This document shows, piece after piece, positions 17,897-25,062 of a stretch of DNA of 64,000 nt; position 1 is the stretch's first letter, and every line of letters starts with the position of its first letter. The notes beneath the pieces are model-generated. The model saw nothing but the letters and a program-made list of their open reading frames with translations. It had not been told where the DNA came from and searched no databases. Made by a program: the position numbers and the translations under genes. This DNA is from Spirosoma utsteinense (lineage in GTDB: Bacteria > Bacteroidota > Bacteroidia > Cytophagales > Spirosomataceae). The DNA lies in contig NZ_VFIA01000004.1 in NCBI RefSeq assembly GCF_014282275.1, positions 186,001-250,000 on the forward strand, given 5' to 3'.

Positions 17897-17939
17897 AAAT
17901 GTTCTGCTTAGTAGGATTATGTAGTTATTTCAAGGATAA

Positions 17940-18120
17940 GACGATGAACCGGATTCAACCGCCCATCCGTCGTGTGTCATGATGTAATTAACCAAAGCAG
18001 CTGGGCGTGAAAATGGGTGTCCCTTTCTTTGAACTCAAAGAACTGATCGGGAAGAATGACCTAAACGTATTCTCGTCCAACTATACACTCGTTTTGATCA
18101 AGTGTATTCGACGGCTCCTA
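17940..18120 (+). pseudogene. Remnant of a UmuC-type Y-family DNA polymerase gene
   Basis: The frame around 17992-18087 reads PKQLGVKMGVPFFELKELIG followed by KNDLNVFSSNYTL, which closely resembles the conserved UmuC N-terminal region (QLG..MG.P.F..K.L, VFSSNY.LY). Upstream, FQPPIRRVS is reminiscent of the preceding UmuC block but is broken by stops. Downstream the frame ends at 18120. The rest of the gene is missing. umuDC is frequent cargo of mobile elements, so this is a decayed cargo or a scar at the right end of the island. Confidence 0.6.
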
Positions 18121-18173
18121 TAATCAATATACCTACTAGCTATAGCTTTTATACTACTCTTTAAAGCCGAACT

Positions 18174-18196
18174 GTGTATCAAGATGTGTATCAAAC
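18174..18196 (+). promoter_or_regulatory. Candidate integrase arm-binding sites, right end
   Basis: GTGTATCAA at 18174 and 18186 repeats the pair found at 4922 and 4934, with identical orientation and 12-base offset. The pair lies about 47-70 bases inside the right att copy. Confidence 0.55.
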
Positions 18197-18232
18197 AAAA
18201 AAGCACTTACAGTTTTGACGCTGTAAGTGCTT
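18197..18232 (-). terminator. Island-supplied terminator for tRNA-Val
   Basis: AAGCACTTACAG and CTGTAAGTGCTT form a 12-bp stem, followed on the minus strand by a T-run. It lies 12 bases past the 3' end of tRNA-Val. It is inside the island, so integration replaced the chromosomal terminator at 4703-4738 with this one. Confidence 0.75.
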
Positions 18233-18242
18233 GACTATTAGT

Positions 18243-18292
18243 GTGGGAGTTGAGGGGTTCGAACCCCCGACCCTCTGCTTGTAAGGCAGATG
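18243..18292. repeat. att site: right 50-bp direct repeat inside tRNA-Val
   Basis: Identical to 4750-4799. It covers the tRNA from the anticodon arm to the discriminator base plus one base. Together the two copies define the ends of the integrated element. Confidence 0.95.
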
Positions 18293-18318
18293 CTCTGAAC
18301 CAGCTGAGCTAAACTCCC
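18244..18318 (-). tRNA. tRNA-Val (anticodon TAC)
   Basis: A complete 75-nt cloverleaf on the minus strand: acceptor stem GGGAGTT / AACTCCC, D arm with GCTC...GAGC, anticodon stem TCTGC / GCAGA with loop CTTACAA (anticodon TAC, reading GTA and related Val codons), and T loop TTCGAAC. CCA is not encoded. The 3' part is duplicated at 4750, so this is the integration target kept functional by the element. Confidence 0.95.
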
Positions 18319-18453
18319 TTTGTTTTCCCGTCTGTCTTTCGTCGTTTGGGAGTGCAAATATAGCAGGATGCTGGCCTTTGATGCAACAGTTGGTTGAAAA
18401 AAAATGTAAAAAATTGGTGTGGATAGAAAGGTGAATGGCTAAGCTATTGACCG

Positions 18454-21400
18454 TCAGGGCTGTTTTAATAAGGTTTCGATCGATAACACAGCGCCGTTGC
18501 GGATGACCTGCTCTACGTTCAGGGCATCTTTTATGTTGGTGAGCGGATCGCCGTTCACGATGACAAGGTCGGCCAGCTTGCCTGGCTCTATGGAGCCCAG
18601 GTCTTTGCTGGCACCCACCGTCTCTGCGGCCCAGAGCGTAGCCGACCGCAAGGCTTCATACGGGCTCAGGCCGGCATCGACGAACGTTTGCAGCTCGGTA
18701 TGTAAACTCAGGCCGTAGGGTACAAACGGGCTGTCGGTGCCGGTCGTGACGTGCGCACCGGCAGCTATCAACGCTTTCACGCTTTTTTGCAGGTTGCTGT
18801 AATTGGCGAGGTAACCGGGGCTGATTTTGGTCATCTGCGCTGCGCCCGCCTGTAAGGCATTGCTGTAGTCTTCCGAGTAAAAGGCTTTGTACTGTCGGTT
18901 CTCGTAGAACGCCGGGTCTTTACTGGCGGCTACAAAGAAGCCGCCCTGCAACGAGGCTGTCGGGGTAATATTCATGCCCGATTTAGCCAGTAGCTGGATC
19001 ACATCCTGGTAGCTTCGGTTCATGGCCGTAATCTTGGGCGAGTACCCCCGTCGGCTCGTACCGCCGATGTGCTCAACGGCATCGACGTCGTAGCGCATGG
19101 CCGGGAAAATTTCGTGCGACGAGACCGGGATGCCGTGGGCGTGGGCAAAGGTGGTAATGCGCTGCTGCATGGCGTCAGGCATGCGAACGTATGTTTTGAT
19201 CAGGTCATAACCCAGCTGAACGGCGCGGTTCAGTTCGCGGTCGAGCTGCTCGTCGGAGTTGATACTGGTGGCAGCTCCGTAATAAATGCGGGTGCCATCG
19301 GTAAGGCCACCTGTGAAAAACTGCCGGGGGCCGGGCCGGACACCACTGGCCCACGACTCTTTGCGTTCGAGCGCATCATATGGATCGGCACCGGGCTCCC
19401 GCACGGAGGTGATGCCGTAGGAAAGCCATAACCGCCCTATTTTTTCGCCCACCATCGAGTGCTGATGGGTGTGCATCTCGAACAGACCCGGCATGACCGT
19501 CTTTGTCGATGCGTCGATCAGGGTTCCCGTCCGTCCGGCGCGGTGTGGTTCAATGGCTTTGATTCGATTGTTATCCACAAGGATATCCACATTTTGCCTG
19601 TATGTGCCCGATTTGCCATCGAACAGCCGTCCGGCGTGGATAACCAGTGATTGGTTGGGCTGGCTGATCTGCCAGTTCAGCGTCATCGGAATCGTTTCGG
19701 TCTGTTTGTCCGACACGGTTACCTGCTTTAGCAGATTGGTCGCCAGGAACAGCAGACTTTTCGAGTCGCCCGTCCAGGTGGGGGCTTCGGCCTGTTCGGT
19801 AGTCAACTGAACCGGCGTACCGGTGGGCGTGCCGTCGGACGATACCGTTGTGATCCAGAGCTGTCCGTCGAGGATGTAGGCCATCCTGCTGCCATCGGGC
19901 GACCAGACCGGGCCGTTTTTACTGCGCGTGCCGAGACTATGGGCCGGAGCGGGCGATACATACCGATCGTTTTTTCCATCGAGCGAAATCAGCAGCACTT
20001 CGCTGACGCCCTCCCGGTAGCGCGACGAGTAGGGGTGAAGCGCCGACACGGCAATGGTTCGCCCGTCGGCCGACCAGCTGGCCTGACTCGGCACGAACAG
20101 GGACTCATGTACTTTAGTCGTTTTAGGCGCAGTTGCGTCGGCGGTATAAGTCACGTCGGCGGTGTAGAGCGTACTGCGACCCCAGGCATTGCGTGGGTCG
20201 CCCTGATAAAAGGCGACTTTGCTGCCATCGGGCGACCAGGTTGGAAAGTTAAGGTCTTCGGCCATGTCGGCCAGCACTTTTTCCTGCCCCGTTTTCAGGT
20301 CACGAATCCAGACGTCCATATTTCCGTTTCGATCGGACACGTAAGCCAGTTTAGTCCCATCGGGTGACCAGGTCGGTTCAACATCCATTGCCGGGCCATT
20401 GGTAAGCGCTTTTGGGATCTTGTTGCCTTTGGTCAGCAGCCAGATATCGCCCAGGGCGGCAAAGGCAATCTGTTTGCCATCAGGCGATATGACGGGGCCT
20501 TTGATGCCCAGCACCGCCTGTGGTTTGGTGCTGTTGAAATCGTAGGTTTTGCGTTTGTAGGTCGTGCGGGGTAAGGCGATCACGGCCTGGAACGGAATCG
20601 TCTGTGCTGATCTGCTACCGATCTTACGGCGTTTCAAGAGGCCGTCGGCGGTGTACAGATACTCATCGGACGAAAGCCAGCTGGCCCGAAAGGGAAAGAC
20701 ATCTTCAGCTGCTTCGGTCAGCCAGGCTGTCTTGCTGTCTGTCAGGGCCGCCGTTTCGAGCCCGCTCTGTGCTTTGGTGAGCGCATTGTAGACCAGGTGT
20801 GACCCATCGGGTTGCCAGGCAGGACCCGCTAGTTTTGCTTTACTGGCGGAGATTAGTTTTTCGGCACTTCCGGGCGTAATTACGTACAGACCCGGAGCGT
20901 CGGTCCGGTCGGATACAAACGCAATTTCTCTACCGTTGGGCGAGAACGACGGGTTGAAATCATTGCCGCTGTCGGTCGTTAGCTGGGTCAGTTTACCATC
21001 GGCTACGGTCAGTTGCCAGATGTCGTAGTTACCGCCCCGGTCCGAAGCGAACACAATGCGTTTGCTATCGGGCGACCAGTGTGGTTCGCGGTCATCGTAA
21101 ATGCCGGTGGTCAGCTGGCGCGGTTTCCCGCCCGTTTTGGAAACCGTCCAGAGGTGATACCGCCCGTCCCAGAAGGCATGGAACGCAATCTGGCTACCGT
21201 CGGGCGACCAGCTTGGCTGGCGGCAGTCGCCCAGTGCATCGGTAATGGGTTTGGCCAGGCCACCGGTAGCGGGAACGAGCCAGATGGTACCCTGGAGATC
21301 CATCGCGATCTGCTTTTTGTCGGGCGAGAGATCGGCCGCCATGTTGGTTCCTTCGGTCACGGTAACGCGGAGGGAATCGGCGTTGCCGGCCCGGCTTAGC

Positions 21401-21474
21401 TGGGGTTGCATTACCTGCAACAGCCCAATGAGCCAGTAAGCAATCGTGGCAGAAGGTAGCGTTATGTTTTTCAT
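18454..21474 (-). CDS. WD40-like (PD40) beta-propeller / amidohydrolase fusion, exported
   Basis: The ATG at 21474 (MKNITLPSATIAYWLIGLLQ) begins a signal peptide and is preferred over 21558, giving 1006 residues. Residues 50-640 hold repeated TolB-like PD40 motifs (WSPDGSQIAFHAF, WSPDSKRIVFASD, WSPDGTKLAYVSD, WSPDGSRMAYILD), which form one or two propellers. Residues 650-1000 are a metal-dependent amidohydrolase: GRLFDGKSGTYRQNVDILV, MPGLFEMHTHQH (metal His), ITSVREPG, VSSHEIFPAMRYDVDAVEHIGG, and TTGTDSPFVPYG (metal Asp). Related fusions are annotated as imidazolonepropionase-like hydrolases; the substrate is unknown. Confidence 0.9.
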   Translation of the reverse strand: MKNITLPSATIAYWLIGLLQVMQPQLSRAGNADSLRVTVTEGTNMAADLSPDKKQIAMDLQGTIWLVPATGGLAKPITDALGDCRQPSWSPDGSQIAFHAFWDGRYHLWTVSKTGGKPRQLTTGIYDDREPHWSPDSKRIVFASDRGGNYDIWQLTVADGKLTQLTTDSGNDFNPSFSPNGREIAFVSDRTDAPGLYVITPGSAEKLISASKAKLAGPAWQPDGSHLVYNALTKAQSGLETAALTDSKTAWLTEAAEDVFPFRASWLSSDEYLYTADGLLKRRKIGSRSAQTIPFQAVIALPRTTYKRKTYDFNSTKPQAVLGIKGPVISPDGKQIAFAALGDIWLLTKGNKIPKALTNGPAMDVEPTWSPDGTKLAYVSDRNGNMDVWIRDLKTGQEKVLADMAEDLNFPTWSPDGSKVAFYQGDPRNAWGRSTLYTADVTYTADATAPKTTKVHESLFVPSQASWSADGRTIAVSALHPYSSRYREGVSEVLLISLDGKNDRYVSPAPAHSLGTRSKNGPVWSPDGSRMAYILDGQLWITTVSSDGTPTGTPVQLTTEQAEAPTWTGDSKSLLFLATNLLKQVTVSDKQTETIPMTLNWQISQPNQSLVIHAGRLFDGKSGTYRQNVDILVDNNRIKAIEPHRAGRTGTLIDASTKTVMPGLFEMHTHQHSMVGEKIGRLWLSYGITSVREPGADPYDALERKESWASGVRPGPRQFFTGGLTDGTRIYYGAATSINSDEQLDRELNRAVQLGYDLIKTYVRMPDAMQQRITTFAHAHGIPVSSHEIFPAMRYDVDAVEHIGGTSRRGYSPKITAMNRSYQDVIQLLAKSGMNITPTASLQGGFFVAASKDPAFYENRQYKAFYSEDYSNALQAGAAQMTKISPGYLANYSNLQKSVKALIAAGAHVTTGTDSPFVPYGLSLHTELQTFVDAGLSPYEALRSATLWAAETVGASKDLGSIEPGKLADLVIVNGDPLTNIKDALNVEQVIRNGAVLSIETLLKQP

Positions 21475-21734
21475 AGTTGTACGTGCTGACAGTACATAGA
21501 TCAGGATTAGATAGCCGGGCCGGGACCAGATAGGGTAGTGTTCGTAATAGACAGACAATTATGGGGAGATGTGGTTATCTATAAAAATTTTATACTGACT
21601 ATTTATGTATAATTAGAATATTATTTGCTTTGAATAATTTTTTATGGAATTAATTATAGGTTTTTCAATGGAAAGCTTTGTCTGAAAAAACGTAACTTAT
21701 GTGTCTACTGATCAGCAAATTAAATATAGTAAAG
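21475..21734. other. AT-rich intergenic segment
   Basis: Between the minus-strand amidohydrolase start and the palindrome behind porT. Strongly AT-rich and should contain the promoter for the minus-strand gene at 21474, but I could not place a clear TAnnTTTG box. No coding potential is seen. Confidence 0.4.
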
Positions 21735-21782
21735 TACAAAAAGAGGGGAGGGCAACACGTGTTGCCCTCCCCTCTTTTTGTA
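21735..21782. terminator. Perfect 48-bp palindrome, likely terminator of porT
   Basis: Two 24-base arms with no loop (AGAGGGGAGGGCAACAC and complement), flanked by A-runs and T-runs on both strands, 13 bases after the porT stop. It could terminate transcripts in both directions. Confidence 0.8.
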
Positions 21783-21794
21783 TAATGGATCTGC

Positions 21795-22532
21795 TTACTC
21801 GAAGTTCAGGTACAGGGTAACCGTATGCGATGTTAGTCGGTTGATACCAATACCGGCTGCGTTGGAGGTGGGGCGGTAGAGGTTGGTCAGGCCATGCGAG
21901 AATCGTATCTCGGGAGCGAACTTGAAGTACTCGAAAAACTGCTCGAAGCCAACTCCATACTCAACGGAGAAGTCCATAGTGCCGGTACTCAACCCACTGG
22001 CAGCCGTGTTTTCTTTCCGGCGCACGTTCGTTTCCACGCTGAACGCCCCGCCAGCCAGCAGGTACATGCGGGAGTTATTGCGTCGTTCCGATTTGTATTT
22101 CAACAACAGGGGCAGGTCGACCCAGGTCGATTCGCGGATTTCTGTTTTTGAGGTACCGCCCGGGTAATCGTACTTGACTTCCCGGCTGAAAAGCGACACA
22201 GCCGGGGTAAGGCGCAGGTCGAAGCGATCGTTCAGGAACGCATTCACCACAAAGCCCACCCGAAAACTGCCTTTGTTGGGCGAGTAGATGCGGTAGGCCG
22301 AGTCGGAGTTGACAAAAGCCGGGCTGTAGCCAACACTGAACCGTGTGATCGGGGCAGCAAAGAAAAAACCGTAGTGAATCGGTTTGTCGTCGTATCGTTC
22401 CAGGTGCTTTACCACGTATTTATAGTTGCTCTGGGCAACAGACTGACCGTGGATCAGCAGAACGAAAAAAGCAGCAACTAGCGCTTTTGTCCAATGTAAA
22501 TCGACGCGACGCCGAAGGTGAGCGGTATCCAT
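21795..22532 (-). CDS. porT: PorT-family outer-membrane beta-barrel protein, type IX secretion
   Basis: A 245-residue exported barrel. The signal peptide is TKALVAAFFVLLIHGQSVAQ. The mature start HLERYDDKPIHYGFFFAAP is the PorT signature, and the rest alternates barrel strands (RFSVGYSPAFVNSDSAYRI, FDLRLTPAVSLFSREV) ending in the terminal strand VTLYLNFE. PorT is a required component of the Bacteroidota type IX secretion system. The neighbour ubiE upstream matches the ubiE-porT order seen in many Bacteroidota. Its ATG lies 55 bases inside ubiE, and no later ATG would keep the signal peptide, so coupled translation is likely. Confidence 0.85.
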   Translation of the reverse strand: MDTAHLRRRVDLHWTKALVAAFFVLLIHGQSVAQSNYKYVVKHLERYDDKPIHYGFFFAAPITRFSVGYSPAFVNSDSAYRIYSPNKGSFRVGFVVNAFLNDRFDLRLTPAVSLFSREVKYDYPGGTSKTEIRESTWVDLPLLLKYKSERRNNSRMYLLAGGAFSVETNVRRKENTAASGLSTGTMDFSVEYGVGFEQFFEYFKFAPEIRFSHGLTNLYRPTSNAAGIGINRLTSHTVTLYLNFE

Positions 22533-23212
22533 TTGGTGTTGGTGAATCCGGCTGCTTCATAAATACGCAGGAAGTCGGGACCGTCGGGAAACGCCTGCAC
22601 CGACTCGGGCAGGTAGGTGTAAGCCGATGCGTCTTTGCTTACCATGCGCCCGATGAGCGGCAGGATAGTCCGGGAGTAAAAACCGTATAGCTGTTTGAAC
22701 GGAAACTGGCGCGGGTTCGAGAACTCCAGCACGACGCACGTACCACCGGGGCGCGTAACGCGGTGCATGTCGGTAAGGCCTTTCAGCAGGTTCTCGAAGT
22801 TGCGCACACCAAATGCAACGATGACAGCATCGAAATCATTGTCCGGCAGGGGTAAACCTTCTGAATCACCGGACCGCATTTCAATGACCTGATCGACGCC
22901 ACGCTTCTTCATCTTGTCGCGTCCTACCGATAACATGCCTTCCGAAATGTCCATGCCGACAATCTTTTCAGGCTTCAGGACCAGCGCTTCGAGGGCGAAA
23001 TCGCCGGTACCGGTGGCAATGTCGAGAATGCGTTTGGGGGGCTTGCTGGCGGTCCGGCGCAGTTCCCGAATAGCCCGTTTACGCCATAAAATGTCGATAC
23101 CACCACTCAACACGTGATTGAGCAGGTCGTATTTGGGCGAAATGCTGTCGAACATTTCGGCAACCTGCTCGCGCTTGGACGTGTCTTTATCTTTGTAAGG
23201 AACGACGGACAT
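22478..23212 (-). CDS. ubiE: Demethylmenaquinone methyltransferase (UbiE/MenG)
   Basis: A 244-residue SAM-dependent methyltransferase. The start at 23212 (MSVVPYKDKDTSKREQ) is preferred over 23227. Family blocks: MFDSISPKYDLLNHVLSGGI, DILWRKRAIREL, ILDIATGTGDFALEA (SAM motif I), DAVIVAFGVRNFENL, TCVVLEFSNPRQFPFK and AYTYLPESVQAFPDG. It performs the last step of menaquinone synthesis, C-methylation of demethylmenaquinone. Cytosolic. It overlaps the start of porT by 55 bases. Length is normal for the family. Confidence 0.95.
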   Translation of the reverse strand: MSVVPYKDKDTSKREQVAEMFDSISPKYDLLNHVLSGGIDILWRKRAIRELRRTASKPPKRILDIATGTGDFALEALVLKPEKIVGMDISEGMLSVGRDKMKKRGVDQVIEMRSGDSEGLPLPDNDFDAVIVAFGVRNFENLLKGLTDMHRVTRPGGTCVVLEFSNPRQFPFKQLYGFYSRTILPLIGRMVSKDASAYTYLPESVQAFPDGPDFLRIYEAAGFTNTKWIPLTFGVASIYIGQKR

Positions 23213-23424
23213 TAGGGTGAAGAGCAAAAGTGTGAATGAGTAAAAGAGTGAATGCTGACAAGCCGCAGCCCGTTTTGCTTTTTTTACCCTTTACCTTCTT
23301 TTGCTCTTTGAGAAACCGGGTGTTTGTTCGGAAAGTTTCGCGTAGTTCCCGGCCTAAGCTGCGGAACGGTTGTGATTAGCCGCATCATTGTGTAGATTTC
23401 ACCATACAACCAACTTCCTGATCG

Positions 23425-24615
23425 ATGATTAATCCATTACTTCCTTTTCTTCTGTTGGCCCTGTCTTCACCTGCTGACGATCCCATCACCAAAAAAGCGC
23501 ATAAACTCCACCAGCGAATTCTGACCCTCGACACCCACGCCGATGCGCCGATTATGATGCAGAAACCCGGTTTTGACGTTGGTGTTGCGCACGACACCAA
23601 ACGCGACGGGTCGCAGATCGATTTTCCCCGTATGAAAGCGGGTGGTATGGACGCCATGTTTTTTGCGGTCTACACCTCGCAGGGGCCACGCACCGATTCG
23701 GGTCATGCCGAGGCTAAACGAAACGCCCTCAACCAGTTCGATCTGGTTCACAAAGCGCTTAAAAAATACCCGGATATGGCCGAGTTGGCGCTAACGCCCG
23801 AGGATGCCTACCGAATCCAGAAAGCCGGGAAGCGGGCTGTCTTTATCGGGATGGAGAATGGGTATCCGGTCGGGAAAGACCTGTCGATGCTAAAAACCTA
23901 CTATGACCTGGGTTGCCGCTACATTACGCTGACCCACTTTGCCAATAACCTCATCGGCGATTCGTCTACCGACCCCGATGGTCCTATTTACGGCGGCCTG
24001 AGTGAGTTTGGAAAGAAGGTAGTCCCGGAAATGAACCGGCTCGGTATCCTGATCGACGTGTCGCACGTGGCCGACAGCACGTTCTACGATGCGCTGGCTT
24101 TGTCGAAAGCGCCCGTTATCGCGTCGCACTCCAACGCCCGCGCGTTATGCGATTTCCCCCGGAACATGACCGATGATATGATTCGGGCAATTGCCAAAAA
24201 AGGGGGCGTTGTGCAGGTGAACTTCGTGAGCGATTACCTTAAAAAGCCATCGCCTGCTTTTCAAATCGCCAAGACCAAGTACCGGATGGCCCGCGTGGGT
24301 CAGGTGATGACGCCCGAACTACAGGCTAAACTACAGGCTGAGGGCGACTCGCTGACTAAGGTATTTTCATCGGAACGGGCCAGCCTGGCCGACATTGCCA
24401 ATCACATCGACCATATCGTTAAAATTGCCGGGATCGATCATGTTGGCATCGGTTCTGATTTTGACGGGGGCGGGGGTGTCAACGGACTCGAAGATGTGAG
24501 CCAGATCGAAAACCTGACGGCCGAACTGCTGCGACGGAACTACTCCGAAAAAGACATTGCCAAGATATGGGGCGGTAACCTGCTCCGGGTACTGGGCCAG
24601 GCCAAGGTGCAGTAG
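23425..24615 (+). CDS. Membrane dipeptidase (peptidase family M19), exported
   Basis: A 396-residue zinc dipeptidase of the renal dipeptidase family. A hydrophobic leader (NPLLPFLLLALSSPADD) suggests export. Metal and active-site blocks: LTLDTHADAP (H-x-D), FIGMENGYPVG (bridging Glu), YITLTHFANNLIGDS, LIDVSHVADSTFYD, VIASHSNARALCDFPRNM and IDHVGIGSDFDGGGG. It hydrolyses dipeptides, often with a D-residue at the C-terminal position, and probably acts in the periplasm. The gene stands alone, divergent from ubiE-porT. Confidence 0.92.
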   Translation: MINPLLPFLLLALSSPADDPITKKAHKLHQRILTLDTHADAPIMMQKPGFDVGVAHDTKRDGSQIDFPRMKAGGMDAMFFAVYTSQGPRTDSGHAEAKRNALNQFDLVHKALKKYPDMAELALTPEDAYRIQKAGKRAVFIGMENGYPVGKDLSMLKTYYDLGCRYITLTHFANNLIGDSSTDPDGPIYGGLSEFGKKVVPEMNRLGILIDVSHVADSTFYDALALSKAPVIASHSNARALCDFPRNMTDDMIRAIAKKGGVVQVNFVSDYLKKPSPAFQIAKTKYRMARVGQVMTPELQAKLQAEGDSLTKVFSSERASLADIANHIDHIVKIAGIDHVGIGSDFDGGGGVNGLEDVSQIENLTAELLRRNYSEKDIAKIWGGNLLRVLGQAKVQ

Positions 24616-24656
24616 GGTTAACAGAAAAGGCGGGTTTTGATTTTCTTTGTCAGCCT

Positions 24657-25008
24657 ATGAAAGAGATATTTTCCTCATCGAAGAAGCAGAAGAAGGTGGC
24701 TATATGGCGTCTGCCATTGGTCACGTGAATTTGGAATTAAACTGCCTTCGTTCTGGCCCGTTAGGGCCTTCACAGCGTAGTGTTGGTAGGACAATTTGAT
24801 TTCAGCATTATCCATGTGCCGTCAGGTACATACCGGTTGTGTACCTGACGGCACTCGTTTCCTACAGATGGCCCCATTTTTCTACCGACGCTACGCTGTG
24901 AAGGCCCTACGGGCCAAATCTGAACCCGGACTCACGTTAAGATACTGTCGGATGTAGCGGCCCCTTTTGGTTTGACACGCAATGAGGTTGTTGAAAAACT
25001 ATTTCAGT
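24657..25008 (+). pseudogene. Decayed HicB-like antitoxin gene, split by a repeat insertion
   Basis: From 24665 the frame reads DIFLIEEAEEGGYMASAIGH, like the start of small HicB-type proteins. The ATG at 24657 (MKEI) is one base out of frame with it, so a frameshift is needed to join them. The sequence then runs into an inverted-repeat element at 24753-24916. Beyond it, KILSDVAAPFGLTRNEVVEKLFQ ends in a stop at 25008 and may be the old C-terminus. No HicA partner is seen. Remnant status is likely; the link between the two pieces is inference. Confidence 0.4.
24753..24916. repeat. Nested inverted-repeat element
   Basis: Outer arms 24753-24788 and 24882-24916 (core AGGGCCTTCACAGCGTAG) enclose about 90 bases that contain a second perfect inverted repeat at 24816-24830 and 24840-24854 (GTGCCGTCAGGTACA). 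It lies inside the apparent HicB-like remnant. Confidence 0.8.
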
Positions 25009-25062
25009 AACAGAAAAGGCGAATGCCATTACTCCAAGTAATGGCATTCGCCTTTTCTGTTA
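25008..25062. terminator. Strong hairpin terminator, 26-bp perfect stem
   Basis: Arms 25008-25033 and 25037-25062 with a 3-base loop (core GGCGAATGCCATTACT). The right arm includes the stop codon of the aldehyde dehydrogenase gene on the minus strand. Confidence 0.85.

Noticed and set aside
4750-18292. Complete prophage
   Set aside because: Only a tape-measure protein is present; no terminase, portal, capsid, tail tube, baseplate or lysis gene could be found in any frame.
4750-18292. Integrative conjugative element
   Set aside because: No relaxase, coupling protein or tra genes; 13.5 kb is too small for an autonomous conjugative element.
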